Notes: generated by a model not told the origin, from the sequence alone. Shown: positions 9,232 to 17,426, counted from the stretch's first letter. The stretch: DNA of 58,361 nt from Paraburkholderia oxyphila NBRC 105797 (GCF_000685075.1 NZ_BAYD01000063.1:1-58361), one strand, 5' to 3'. Program-made: numbers and translations.

Positions 9232-9690
9232 TCACCTCACGCCGCCCACCTCGCGCGCGAATTCAGTCTGCGCCTCGCGCAGCTGGGCCGCGCAGGGCCC
9301 GTAGATCCATCCCGGCCCGTTGTCGGTGCTGTACATGCCCCGGCACATTCCCTTCAGGCGAATCGTCGTCGTCCCGTCGGCCGCGGTCTCGCGCGCCGCC
9401 CAGAAGTACGCCACGCCGAACTCGTGCGGCATGCGCGTTTCGATCGACTCGCTCGTGATGCGCTCGATCGGCGTCGGCGAGTGCAGCTGGACGAAGGCGC
9501 GCGCCCGGTTCCACACCTGCGCGCACTCGCCGGGCGTCGTGCATTGGATCAACGCCTGCTCGCGCGCCGCCTCCAGCTCGGTTTCCGTGTGACGGAAGGC
9601 GTCGCGGCTCGCCTCGCTTGCGCAAGCCACCAGCATTACCGTGAGCAGGACCGGGACCAGCGCCCGGAGTCCATTCGATTCATCAGACAT
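9232..9690 (-). CDS. putative lipoprotein, unknown function
   Basis: 152 residues beginning MSDESNGLRALVPVLLTVMLVACAS; the hydrophobic stretch ends in a lipobox (LVAC), so export and lipid anchoring are likely. The rest contains four further cysteines (QCTTPGEC, MCRG, GPCAAQL) and no recognised domain. ATG 9688-9690 has GGAG upstream. It has its own FNR/Anr promoter on the minus strand, divergent from the RNase-like gene. Confidence 0.7.
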   Translation of the reverse strand: MSDESNGLRALVPVLLTVMLVACASEASRDAFRHTETELEAAREQALIQCTTPGECAQVWNRARAFVQLHSPTPIERITSESIETRMPHEFGVAYFWAARETAADGTTTIRLKGMCRGMYSTDNGPGWIYGPCAAQLREAQTEFAREVGGVR

Positions 9691-9741
9691 CGCCGCGACT
9701 CCTACCCGAAGACCGGCCCGCGATGGCGAACCGCACGCCCC

Positions 9742-9783
9742 AATGTATGAATCGTCCGGCCCGCCCCGATTGATCTGGCTCAA
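9742..9783 (-). promoter_or_regulatory. FNR/Anr-type promoter for the lipoprotein
   Basis: Box TTGATCTGGCTCAA at 9770-9783; on the minus strand TACATT (9742-9747) follows after 22 bp. The start near 9735 leaves a leader of about 45 bases. Confidence 0.65.
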
Positions 9784-9815
9784 ATCCAAGCGCCGGCGCG
9801 GCAATGCCCGGCCGA

Positions 9816-9856
9816 CTGATGCAGGTCAATTGCGTAGCGGCAAAGCGCGCTCCAAT
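9816..9856 (+). promoter_or_regulatory. FNR/Anr-type promoter for the beta-CASP hydrolase
   Basis: Box CTGATGCAGGTCAA (9816-9829), one mismatch in the left arm, then 21 bp, then TCCAAT (9851-9856). The start near 9863 is about 34 bases before the ATG. Together with the preceding site it forms a divergent pair 46 bp apart, as also seen at phaB/usp and hsp20/usp. Confidence 0.55.
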
Positions 9857-9896
9857 CCGTATCAGGCGCGCCGTGGGGGCGCAAGGCGAGGAGAAC

Positions 9897-11324
9897 ATGA
9901 TGAAGCTGACCTTTCTGGGTGCGGCGCAGACGGTCACCGGTTCGCGCTATTTGCTGGAAGCGCAGGGCAAGCGGGTGCTGATCGACTGCGGCTTGTTCCA
10001 GGGCACCAAGAACCTGCGCTTGCGCAACTGGGCGCCGCTGCCCTTTCCCGCCGATACGCTCGACGCCGTCATCCTCACGCATGCCCACATCGATCACTGC
10101 GGCTACCTGCCGGTGCTGGCCCGAAACGGCTATCGCGGCCCGGTCTATTGCACGCCGGGCACCGCCGACCTGTGCGACGTGATGCTGCGTGACAGCGCCC
10201 GGCTGCAGGAAGAGGACGCCGCGTTCGCGAACCGGCACGGCTACTCGAAGCACCATCCGGCGCTGCCGCTCTATACGCTCGAAGACGCCGAAGCCGCATT
10301 GCGGCTCATCGGGCCGCGCGAGTTCGACGCGCCGGTCTCGCTCGGCGAGCACCTGAGCTTCCGGCTGTTGCCCGCCGGACACATTCTCGGGGCCGCGACC
10401 GTCGTGCTGTGCAGCGGGCATACGGTGCTCGCCTTCTCGGGCGATCTCGGGCGCCCCGAGGACCCCATCATGCGCGCGCCGGCCTCGCCGGCCCACGCCG
10501 ACTATCTCGTGGTCGAATCGACCTATGGAGACCGGCTGCACGCCGCCCTCAATCCGGAGGACGAGCTGGCCGAGGTGTTCGCGCGCACGTTCGCGCGCGG
10601 CGGCATCGTGGTGATGCCCTGCTTCGCGGTGGGGCGCGCGCAGGAAGTGCTCTACCACATCGCCCACCTGAAGGAGACGGGGCGCATGGCCAACGTGCCG
10701 GTCTACCTCGACAGCCCGATGGCGATCAGCGTCACCGACCTCTACCGCCGCCATATGCGCGAGCACCGGCTGACGGTCTCGCAGTTGCACGCCCTCGACC
10801 ACGCGGCGTTCATGACGCGGACCGTCGACGACTCGAAGGCCATCGCCTCGCGCAACGGGCCGATGGTCATCATCGCCGGCAGCGGCATGGCCACGGGCGG
10901 GCGCGTACTCCATCACCTGAGCCTCTATGCGCCCGACCCGCGCAACACGATCGCGCTCGTCGGCTACCAGGCGCCGGGCACGCGCGGCGCGGCGCTGGAA
11001 GCGCACGCGCCCGCCATCAAGCTGCATGGCGACTATGTGCGCGTGCGCGCCGAGGTCGCGTCGATCTCCTCGCTCTCCGCGCATTCGGACTATCGGGAGA
11101 CGCTGCGCTGGCTGGCCGGCATGACCTGCGCACCCGTGCGCACGTTCGTGACGCACGGCGAACCCGCCGCGGCCGACGCGCTGCGCCGGCGCATCGAAGA
11201 AACGCTGCACTGGGACTGCAGCGTGCCGGAGCAGGGGCAGTCGGTCGAACTGCCGGAGGAGACGGTCCGCGCCGTCCCGTGCCCGCCCTGCGAGGGTGCC
11301 GGTGCACAGGGAATCCCTGCCTGA
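9897..11324 (+). CDS. metallo-beta-lactamase/beta-CASP RNase-like hydrolase
   Basis: 475 residues. The metal motif HAHIDHCGYLP lies near residue 60, GDLGRPEDPIM and the Asp/Glu-containing VESTYGDR follow, then the beta-CASP part with GSGMATGGRVLHHL and the C-terminal metal His of SAHSDYRETL. This is the arrangement of CPSF73/YSH1-type RNA-processing nucleases. Related genes occur beside stress genes in several proteobacteria, but their RNA targets are unknown. Two adjacent ATGs (9897, 9900) follow GAGGAG. The FNR/Anr box in front places an RNA-decay enzyme under oxygen control. Confidence 0.82.
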   Translation: MMKLTFLGAAQTVTGSRYLLEAQGKRVLIDCGLFQGTKNLRLRNWAPLPFPADTLDAVILTHAHIDHCGYLPVLARNGYRGPVYCTPGTADLCDVMLRDSARLQEEDAAFANRHGYSKHHPALPLYTLEDAEAALRLIGPREFDAPVSLGEHLSFRLLPAGHILGAATVVLCSGHTVLAFSGDLGRPEDPIMRAPASPAHADYLVVESTYGDRLHAALNPEDELAEVFARTFARGGIVVMPCFAVGRAQEVLYHIAHLKETGRMANVPVYLDSPMAISVTDLYRRHMREHRLTVSQLHALDHAAFMTRTVDDSKAIASRNGPMVIIAGSGMATGGRVLHHLSLYAPDPRNTIALVGYQAPGTRGAALEAHAPAIKLHGDYVRVRAEVASISSLSAHSDYRETLRWLAGMTCAPVRTFVTHGEPAAADALRRRIEETLHWDCSVPEQGQSVELPEETVRAVPCPPCEGAGAQGIPA

Positions 11325-11536
11325 GCCGGCCTGCCGGACAGCCGCCCCGGCTGGATGCGCACGGGCACTCACACAGCGCGAAAGATTTTCAAGACGGGTG
11401 TACGCACCGAACTTAAAATTGGGGCAAGCAGCCCGCACGACGTCCAGCGCCGGGCTCCCTCCAATGCAGTCGCTACTTCACATGCGAATGGCTTACGCAT
11501 CCGTTGCGCACAAGCGTTCCGTCCTGGGCCGTTGCC

Positions 11537-13690
11537 ATGAGCACTGGCGCTAATCCACCGGGCGACGCCGCGCGCGGCACCACGCGCGCGCGCCGCTTGC
11601 GCAACGGCCAGCCGGCCATGGCGGCCACGCTCGCGTTCATCATCGCTTTCGCACTCGCGGGCGCCGTCGCGGCATTCGTCGCGCTGCAATGGCAAACCGC
11701 CGCCGAGCAGCGCTTCGCACGCCGCACGGCGGCGCTGCGCGAGACCGTCGAACAGGCGCTCATCGCCGACGAAGCGCTGCTGCGCGGCGCGCGCGGGTGG
11801 CTCGCACAGGCGGGCGCCGCCGATCCCGAAGGCTGGCAGCGCTATGTCTCGGGAGTCGATCTGGAAAACTCGCGCGCCGCAGTCGTCGCCCTGGGGTATC
11901 TCGCGCTGCCCCCCGGCGCGCAAAGCGCATCGTCCGCGCAACCCGCCACCGCCACGCTATGGGCCGGACTCGCCGCCATGCCCAACAGCGCGCCCGGCAG
12001 CGCCGTGGGCCAGAGCACCGCTAGCGAGGCCGCGCGCCGCTACGCCGGGCAAACCGGCAACGCGGGCCTCGCCGCCGAACCGGGCGCGGACAACGCGCCG
12101 CCGCAACTGATGCTTTATCTGCCGGCTTATGTGCCACAAGCGGTGCCACAAGCGGTGCCGCAAACGGTGCCATCGGCGGCAGCTGCGCCGGCTGCAAGCC
12201 CCGTGCAACGCCCGCTCACCGGATTCGCCGTCGCCACGCTCGACCCACAGCGGCTCTTCGAGCCGATACTCGCCGCCCAGCCCGATCTCGCGCTCACCGT
12301 GCACGCCGGGCAGCCCGCCGTCGAGCTTTACCGCAGCGCCCCCACCGAAGCCGCCGAAGTGACGCCCGGCACACGCTTCGAGCACATCGACCAAATCGCG
12401 TTCGGCGGCGCCACCCTCACGCTCGACGCGAGCACGGACGGCAGCCCGCTGCTCACGGGCGCGGCCACCTGCGCGGCAGCCATCCTGCTCGCCGGCGCCG
12501 TCATTGCCGGCCTCTGCGCCTTTCTCGCCTGGCGGCTCGCGCGGGCGCAGGCCGCCCCAGCCCTCGCGCCCGAGCCGGCCGAGGGCGAGGCACACCTGAA
12601 CGAAGCGCGCATGATGGGCATCATCCGTTCGTCGATGGAGGCCATCATCACCGTCGACGAAACCCAGCGCATCGTCATCTTCAACCCGGCCGCCGAGTTC
12701 GTATTCGGCCTCTCCGCCATGGAAGCGATCGGCTCGCCGCTCTCACGCTTCATTCCCGCGCGCTTTCGCGCGGCTCACGAACGCCACGTCGAACAGTTCG
12801 GCGCCACCGGCGTCACCGAACGCCAGATGGGCCGCCAGCAGCGCGTACTGTTCGGCCTGCGCGCCAATGGCGAGGAGTTTCCGATCGAGGCGTCGATCTC
12901 CCAGATTCGCGACGCCTCCGGCAAGCTCTACACGGTGATGCTGCGCGACATCACCGAGCGGCTGCGCGCGGAGAACTCGCTCAAGCGCTCGCGCGAGGAG
13001 CTGCGCGAACTCTCGGCCAATCTGCAAAACGTGCGCGAGGCCGAAAAGACGCGCATCGCGCGCGAGCTCCACGACGATCTGGGCCAGCAACTCACGGCGC
13101 TCAAAATTGATGTCTCCGCGCTGGAGAACCGGCTTCGCGGCGCCATCGACAGCGACAACGCCGAGCGGCTCGCGGGCATGCGCAAGCTGATCGACTCGAC
13201 CGTCAAGGCAGTGCGGCGCATCGCGGCCGACCTGCGCCCCGTCATGCTCGACGACCTCGGCCTCGTGCCCGCGATCGAATGGCTCGCGAACGACTTCACG
13301 AACCGCTACGGCATCGCGGTCCAGCGGCACATCCATACCGGCAACGCGGCATTTTCGCGCGCCGCGGCCACCACGCTCTTTCGCATCGTCCAGGAAGCGC
13401 TCACCAACGTCGCGCGCCATGCCGAAGCGAGCGTCGTGGTGCTCACGCTCGAAGTGGACGGGCAGCATTGCACGCTTCGCATCGTCGACAACGGCCACGG
13501 TGCGCCCGCCCATCCCGGCGACTCGCCCGAGCGCACCGGCCACGACAAGTCGTTCGGATTGCTTGGCATCCGCGAGCGCGCGCATATGTTCAACGGCACA
13601 GTCGAGATCGACACGGCTCCAGGGGAAGGTTTCGCGATTGCCATCACCTTCGAGCTCGACACCCTCCAATCCGAAGAGACCGCTTCATGA
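11537..13690 (+). CDS. membrane histidine kinase: CHASE-like sensor, PAS, HisKA_3, HATPase
   Basis: About 717 residues. One transmembrane helix near residues 28-52, a periplasmic CHASE-like domain of roughly 250 residues, a second helix near 300-330, then a PAS domain (about 350-475), HisKA_3 with His512 in ARELHDDLGQQL and a HATPase domain (NGHGAPA, GLLGIRERA). The PAS domain resembles FixL: His414 and an Arg near residue 433 occupy positions equivalent to haem-binding residues (see finding). Its stop overlaps the start of the response regulator by four bases (ATGA), so the two are translationally coupled partners. ATG 11537 has only a weak ribosome site; a TTG at 11504 in frame is an alternative. 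Confidence 0.85.
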   Translation: MSTGANPPGDAARGTTRARRLRNGQPAMAATLAFIIAFALAGAVAAFVALQWQTAAEQRFARRTAALRETVEQALIADEALLRGARGWLAQAGAADPEGWQRYVSGVDLENSRAAVVALGYLALPPGAQSASSAQPATATLWAGLAAMPNSAPGSAVGQSTASEAARRYAGQTGNAGLAAEPGADNAPPQLMLYLPAYVPQAVPQAVPQTVPSAAAAPAASPVQRPLTGFAVATLDPQRLFEPILAAQPDLALTVHAGQPAVELYRSAPTEAAEVTPGTRFEHIDQIAFGGATLTLDASTDGSPLLTGAATCAAAILLAGAVIAGLCAFLAWRLARAQAAPALAPEPAEGEAHLNEARMMGIIRSSMEAIITVDETQRIVIFNPAAEFVFGLSAMEAIGSPLSRFIPARFRAAHERHVEQFGATGVTERQMGRQQRVLFGLRANGEEFPIEASISQIRDASGKLYTVMLRDITERLRAENSLKRSREELRELSANLQNVREAEKTRIARELHDDLGQQLTALKIDVSALENRLRGAIDSDNAERLAGMRKLIDSTVKAVRRIAADLRPVMLDDLGLVPAIEWLANDFTNRYGIAVQRHIHTGNAAFSRAAATTLFRIVQEALTNVARHAEASVVVLTLEVDGQHCTLRIVDNGHGAPAHPGDSPERTGHDKSFGLLGIRERAHMFNGTVEIDTAPGEGFAIAITFELDTLQSEETAS
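12131..12166 (+). repeat. in-frame 12-bp tandem repeat in the kinase sensor domain
   Basis: Three copies of GTGCCACAAGCG (the third with two changes) encode VPQA repeated in a Pro/Val/Gln-rich loop of the predicted periplasmic domain. The frame is kept, so a variable linker is likely. Confidence 0.85.
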
Positions 13691-14334
13691 TCAAGGTGAT
13701 CCTCGCCGACGACCACGCGCTCGTGCGCGATGGTCTGCGCCGCATCCTGCAGGACGCGCACGATTTCGAAATCGTGGGAGAAGGCTGCGACAGCGCCACC
13801 ACGCTCGCGCTCGTGCGCGAGCGCGAGGCCCGCGTACTGGTGCTCGATCTTTCCATGCCGGGGCGCAGCGGCGTGGATCTCATCAAGCAGATCAAGGACG
13901 AGCAGCCCGCGCTGCGCATCCTCGTGCTGACCATGCATGCCGAGCAGCAATACGCGGTGCGCGCGTTCAAGGCCGGCGCATCGGGCTATCTCACCAAGGA
14001 GAGCGCCAGCGCCGAGCTCGTGAACGCCGTGACGAAGGTGGCCACGGGCGGTGTCTACGTGAGCATGGCGATGGCGGAGCGCTTCGCGCAGAGCCTGAAC
14101 GAGCCCGCCGACACCCTGCCGCACCAGCGGCTTTCCGACCGTGAATTCGAGGTGTTCCGGCGCCTCGCCTCGGGCGAGACCATTACCGAAATCGCCAAGG
14201 CGCTTTGCGTGAGCGCCAAGACGGTGAGCACCTACAAGGTCCGCATCCTCGAGAAGATGGAGATGCCGCACGAGGCCGCGCTCGTGCGTTATGCCCTGCG
14301 CCACAAGCTGCTCGACGACCCGGACGAACCTTGA
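13687..14334 (+). CDS. NarL/FixJ-family response regulator
   Basis: 215 residues. The receiver domain has the acidic pair D8-D9, phospho-acceptor D54 (LVLDLSMP) and K104 (LTKES); the LuxR-type helix-turn-helix in the last 65 residues contains LSDREFEVFRRLASGET and VSAKTVSTYKVRILEKM. All key residues are present. Its start overlaps the upstream kinase stop. By family it binds DNA as a phosphorylated dimer; a possible site is the palindrome at 14391-14408. Confidence 0.9.
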   Translation: MIKVILADDHALVRDGLRRILQDAHDFEIVGEGCDSATTLALVREREARVLVLDLSMPGRSGVDLIKQIKDEQPALRILVLTMHAEQQYAVRAFKAGASGYLTKESASAELVNAVTKVATGGVYVSMAMAERFAQSLNEPADTLPHQRLSDREFEVFRRLASGETITEIAKALCVSAKTVSTYKVRILEKMEMPHEAALVRYALRHKLLDDPDEP

Positions 14335-14390
14335 GCCACCCCTGAAGAGCAACCCTGAGCCGCCGTGGCAGCGGCGCGTCGTCGCACGAT

Positions 14391-14408
14391 TGTAGGAATC
14401 GCCCTACA
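14391..14408. promoter_or_regulatory. palindrome TGTAGG-N6-CCTACA, possible response-regulator site
   Basis: Perfect 6-bp inverted repeat with a 6-base spacer, 76 bp upstream of the stand-alone receiver gene. LuxR-type regulators such as NreC bind TAGG/CCTA-like dyads, so the regulator just upstream is the natural candidate. Only one copy was found in the window. Confidence 0.35.
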
Positions 14409-14483
14409 CATCTTCCGTCGTGCGTACGCCAGTTTCCATCGCCGCCGATTTATTTTCGAGATGGCGCCGACGATACTGGCTAC

Positions 14484-14891
14484 ATGGAAGCCCATCTGAC
14501 CATTCCCAAGCTGCACGTCTTCCTCGTCGACGATCCGACACCGGTACGCCGCAAAATCTCCGAGGCGTTCTCAGCCATACCGGACGTGGTCGTGGTTGGG
14601 GAGGCCGAGGATACGGCCACCGCCCTGACGGAAATTGCAACGAGCGGAGCGGACGTCGCCGTGATCGATCTGCGGCTGACCGCGAGCAGCGGCATCGAAC
14701 TGATCGCCCAACTCTCGCGCGAGCAACCCGAGGTCGTCACGGTCGTGCTGACGAACCACTCCACCGCGCCATTCAGGACCGCCTGCCAACGCGCCGGCGC
14801 CGAATTTTTCTTCGACAAGACGTCCGAATTCGACGCCGCCTGCCACGCCATCGAAGCGCTTGTGAAAGCGCGCGCGAGTGCCGCGCGCTGA
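14484..14891 (+). CDS. stand-alone receiver domain (single-domain response regulator)
   Basis: 135 residues that form only a CheY-like receiver: acidic residues in FLVDD, phospho-acceptor D62 (VIDLRL) and K112 (FFDKTSEF). There is no output domain. Such proteins act as phosphate sinks or through protein contacts. It lies 13 bp upstream of the FNR/Anr-type gene, apparently in one transcript, so it could connect the kinases to the oxygen regulator. Confidence 0.85.
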   Translation: MEAHLTIPKLHVFLVDDPTPVRRKISEAFSAIPDVVVVGEAEDTATALTEIATSGADVAVIDLRLTASSGIELIAQLSREQPEVVTVVLTNHSTAPFRTACQRAGAEFFFDKTSEFDAACHAIEALVKARASAAR

Positions 14892-14904
14892 ACTGGAGAC
14901 AGCC

Positions 14905-15693
14905 ATGTATGCCGAGCCCGCCTGCGATTCCTCCCTGCCTGCGCCCGCCACGCTGCGTTGGCCGGTAGTGCCGCTGCGCCCCGTGGAGCAGGAGCCCGCG
15001 CCGCGCCGCGCTGCCTCGCGCTGCTCCACCTGTTCGCTGCGCGCGGTCTGCATGCCCTCGGACCTCACCGCCGCCGAGCTCGAGCAGCTCGACACCGTCG
15101 TGCTCACGACCCGCCACGTGCGTCGTGGCGAGGCGCTGTTTCGCGCGCACGATGCGTTCCAGAGCCTGTACGCCGTGCGCACCGGGTCGTTCAAAACGAT
15201 CGTCATGCACCGCGACGGCCGCGAGCAGGTGACGGGCTTCCAGATCCCGGGCGAGCCGCTCGGGCTCGACGGCGTCTGCACGGGCACGCACAACTGCGAA
15301 GCGATCGCGCTGGAGGACAGCACGGTCTGCATCATCCCGTTCGGCCAGTTCGAATCGCTGTGCCGCGAGAGCCGCCGCATGCAGCGCCATCTCTACCAGT
15401 TGATGAGCGGCGAGATCGTGCGCGAATCGAGCCTCATGATGCTGCTGGGCACGATGACCGCGGAGCAGCGGCTCGCCTCCTTCCTGCTCGACCTCGCGGC
15501 GCGCTTTCGCACGCGCGGCTATTCCGGCGCGCAATTCAATCTGAAGATGAGCCGTGAGGAAATCGGCTGCTTTCTCGGCATGAAGCTCGAAACCGTGAGC
15601 CGGATGTTCTCCCGTTTCCACCGCGATGGGCTCGTCCAGCCGAGCGGCAAGCAGATCCGCATCGTCGATGCCGAGGGTCTCGCACGCGTGTAA
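14905..15693 (+). CDS. FNR/Anr-type oxygen-responsive transcription regulator
   Basis: 262 residues. The N-terminal cysteines C40, C43 and C49 (CSTCSLRAVC) and C142 (TVCIIPF, equivalent to E. coli FNR Cys122) can ligate an oxygen-labile [4Fe-4S] cluster. A cNMP-type beta-roll follows, then a Crp-type helix-turn-helix whose recognition helix LETVSRMFSRF keeps the Glu, Ser and Arg (229, 232, 233) that read TTGAT half-sites in FNR. This fits the box sequence found in front of a dozen transcription units here. ATG 14905 has GGAG upstream. No box precedes its own gene. Confidence 0.93.
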   Translation: MYAEPACDSSLPAPATLRWPVVPLRPVEQEPAPRRAASRCSTCSLRAVCMPSDLTAAELEQLDTVVLTTRHVRRGEALFRAHDAFQSLYAVRTGSFKTIVMHRDGREQVTGFQIPGEPLGLDGVCTGTHNCEAIALEDSTVCIIPFGQFESLCRESRRMQRHLYQLMSGEIVRESSLMMLLGTMTAEQRLASFLLDLAARFRTRGYSGAQFNLKMSREEIGCFLGMKLETVSRMFSRFHRDGLVQPSGKQIRIVDAEGLARV

Positions 15694-15852
15694 CGCGCGA
15701 CGCTGCACAGCAGTCTTCGCAACGGTGTTGGCACAGCACGCCTCATTGGTCCGGGCGCGTGATTCCTGCGGCGCTCCTCGTCTAGCGGGCGCCGCTTTTC
15801 TTTTTCTGTTTGGCCAGTTGTCCCAGGGACGTCGCGCGCCGCCCTTTTTCGA

Positions 15853-15893
15853 TTGACTCAAGTCAACAGCATCGCGCCAGGCAATGAGAGCAT
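15853..15893 (+). promoter_or_regulatory. FNR/Anr-type promoter for the cytochrome c operon
   Basis: Box TTGACTCAAGTCAA (15853-15866), identical to the one at 4982. The hexamer 21 bp downstream, GAGCAT, is poor, so the promoter would depend strongly on the activator. The predicted start is near 15900, about 45 bases before the ATG. Confidence 0.6.
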
Positions 15894-15945
15894 GAGCCAA
15901 GGCAGCCGCCCTTTGCGGCCCGTCCGCCGCTCAAGGAGACCCCTC

Positions 15946-16341
15946 ATGGCCTGCAAACCCATTCCCCTCGTGCACGGCCGGCTGCATTCACCGCGCCGCC
16001 TGCGGGCAAGCGTCGTGTTCGTGCGCATGGTCGCGGCGCTGGCTGTCTCCCTGCAGGCCGCCGGAGCGTGCGCCGAGCTGCCGGAACCCACCGAGCTGGT
16101 CGATCAGCAGCACTGCATGTTCTGCCACACGTCGGACGCGCCGTTTCTCGCGCCGTCGTTCCACCAGATCGCCGAGCACTACCGCGACACCCCCAACGCG
16201 AGCACGATGCTCGAAGAGAAGCTCAGGCACGGCGGCAAGGCGCACTGGGGCGACATGGCGATGCCCCTGCCCGAAGACCGCGGCGGCCCGCTTTCGGCCA
16301 AGGACGCGCGCACGCTCGTCCAGTGGGTGCTGAGCCAGTAG
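15946..16341 (+). CDS. small periplasmic class I cytochrome c
   Basis: 131 residues. A basic N terminus and hydrophobic segment (VVFVRMVAALAVSLQAAGACA) make a signal peptide; the mature part has one haem motif, CMFCH, and a Met in MAMPLP as likely sixth ligand. It resembles cytochrome c551/c552-type electron carriers. AAGGAG precedes ATG 15946. As a single-haem carrier under an FNR/Anr box it may feed electrons to a high-affinity oxidase or nitrogen-oxide reductase encoded elsewhere. Confidence 0.82.
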   Translation: MACKPIPLVHGRLHSPRRLRASVVFVRMVAALAVSLQAAGACAELPEPTELVDQQHCMFCHTSDAPFLAPSFHQIAEHYRDTPNASTMLEEKLRHGGKAHWGDMAMPLPEDRGGPLSAKDARTLVQWVLSQ

Positions 16342-16370
16342 ATTCGCAACCTGACCAACGGAGCGTCATC

Positions 16371-16736
16371 ATGCGCATCACCCTTCATCTCGACACGTTC
16401 GACCGGCTCGCCCCCGGTGCCTACGGCATCGTCTGGATCGACAAGGAGACCGGCAAATGGTCCCGCGAGGGCCACGCGGGCCTGGCGTTGCCGCAGTGGG
16501 GCCGCTACCGCAGCGGGCAAGGCTGCACGTGGCTCATCGCGGGGGTGGACGGGGCCGGGCTCTGCACCCTCGAAGGACTCGATCTCGCGGCCCATGACGG
16601 CCCCTTCGAGGGCGAGCACGGCCGGGTGCAATGGCATGGCGGCACCCAGGAGCCGGCCACTGGAGACTGGCACGTGCAGTGCGTCGACGAAACCGCCTGC
16701 GATCCCGAGGATGCTTTTTTCGCGGACGAAGCTTGA
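16371..16736 (+). CDS. hypothetical protein in the cytochrome c operon
   Basis: 121 residues, soluble, acidic, with no signal peptide and no recognised family. It is rich in Gly and Trp (GIVWIDKETGKWSREGHAGL, WGRYRSGQGCTWLIAGVDG). ATG 16371 has GGAG 8 bases upstream and lies 29 bp after the cytochrome stop, so it is very likely co-transcribed and oxygen-regulated. Confidence 0.65.
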   Translation: MRITLHLDTFDRLAPGAYGIVWIDKETGKWSREGHAGLALPQWGRYRSGQGCTWLIAGVDGAGLCTLEGLDLAAHDGPFEGEHGRVQWHGGTQEPATGDWHVQCVDETACDPEDAFFADEA

Positions 16737-16747
16737 TGCTCACACGA

Positions 16748-16771
16748 CAGGATCCGGATCGCCTGATCCTG
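16748..16771. terminator. inverted repeat between convergent genes
   Basis: CAGGATC (16748-16754) and GATCCTG (16765-16771) form a 7-bp stem with a 10-base loop between the convergent genes ending at 16736 and 16778. There is no T tract, so terminator function is only inferred from position. Confidence 0.4.
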
Positions 16772-16777
16772 ATCCTC

Positions 16778-17122
16778 TCAATGATCGCGCCGCGTACGGC
16801 CGTCTGCTGAATAGTGGTTCGATGCGTCCGCCAGCTTCAACTCGTGCTCGGCGGCATCGAATGCCTCGCGCATGGCGGCGATCGGATCTTCGCCGGTGCA
16901 ATGGGGAATCGGCTTGAGCCCGTCCGACGCCGAGAAGAGGTCGAGGCGCACGTCATAAGCCTGACGCTGCCCCACAGCGTGCAGCGACTCGATCGCAAGA
17001 TGGCAGGACTTCAGCAGCAGCCCGCTGAACCGTTCCAGACGCAACAACTGGACGCCGGCCTCCGCCTCGATGGCGGCGGACCCCGCGAAGCCCATATAGA
17101 CAATCTGCATTCCCAGTCCCAT
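16778..17122 (-). CDS. HPF/RaiA-like ribosome-associated protein
   Basis: 114 residues beginning MGLGMQIVYMGFAGSAAIEA. The alternation of strands and helices, the segment QAYDVRLDLFSASDGLKPIP and the final helix DPIAAMREAFDAAEHEL resemble the S30AE/HPF fold of ribosome hibernation factors, but identity is low and the call is a pattern judgement. The role would be ribosome silencing during anoxic arrest. GGGAGG precedes ATG 17122. It is the last of three small minus-strand genes (17764, 17426, 17122) likely read from the box at 17848. Confidence 0.55.
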   Translation of the reverse strand: MGLGMQIVYMGFAGSAAIEAEAGVQLLRLERFSGLLLKSCHLAIESLHAVGQRQAYDVRLDLFSASDGLKPIPHCTGEDPIAAMREAFDAAEHELKLADASNHYSADGRTRRDH

Positions 17123-17186
17123 CGCCTCGGCCTCCCTGCCCCGTCTATCTCTTTGCCAGCGCGCACCGACGCGACCGTGGCCAGCC

Positions 17187-17426
17187 CTACACTTCGAATG
17201 CGTGGCGATTCTTCAGGTCGATCCACAACATGCCTTCGCGCAGTCCATCCAGCACGGCGGCGGCCTCGGTGTCGAAGGTCCGATGATGAGCAAACGCATG
17301 ACCGAACGGCTGTTCCGGCTCGCCCTGCATGATGCTGATCTGGCAAGCAAAGCCGCCTTGTGGCGCGGGCGCCGTAGTCGCTTCGACGATCCACGTGCCA
17401 GCGTTGACTGAACCCTTGAGTGTCAT
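17187..17426 (-). CDS. hypothetical small protein
   Basis: 79 residues, MTLKGSVNAGTWIVEATT at the N terminus and MLWIDLKNRHAFEV at the end; no signal peptide and no recognised domain. ATG 17426 has GGAG 8 bases upstream. A longer frame to 17672 overlaps the DUF1488 gene and is rejected. It sits between the DUF1488 gene (gap 59 bp) and the HPF-like gene (gap 64 bp) in one probable operon. Confidence 0.6.
   Translation of the reverse strand: MTLKGSVNAGTWIVEATTAPAPQGGFACQISIMQGEPEQPFGHAFAHHRTFDTEAAAVLDGLREGMLWIDLKNRHAFEV

Noticed and set aside
12131..12166. Short tandem repeats as a CRISPR array
   Set aside because: Units are 12 bp, contiguous without spacers and in frame within a coding region.
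16741..16777. FNR/Anr-like GATC-rich dyad between convergent genes
   Set aside because: It lacks TTGAY/RTCAA arms and no gene starts there.
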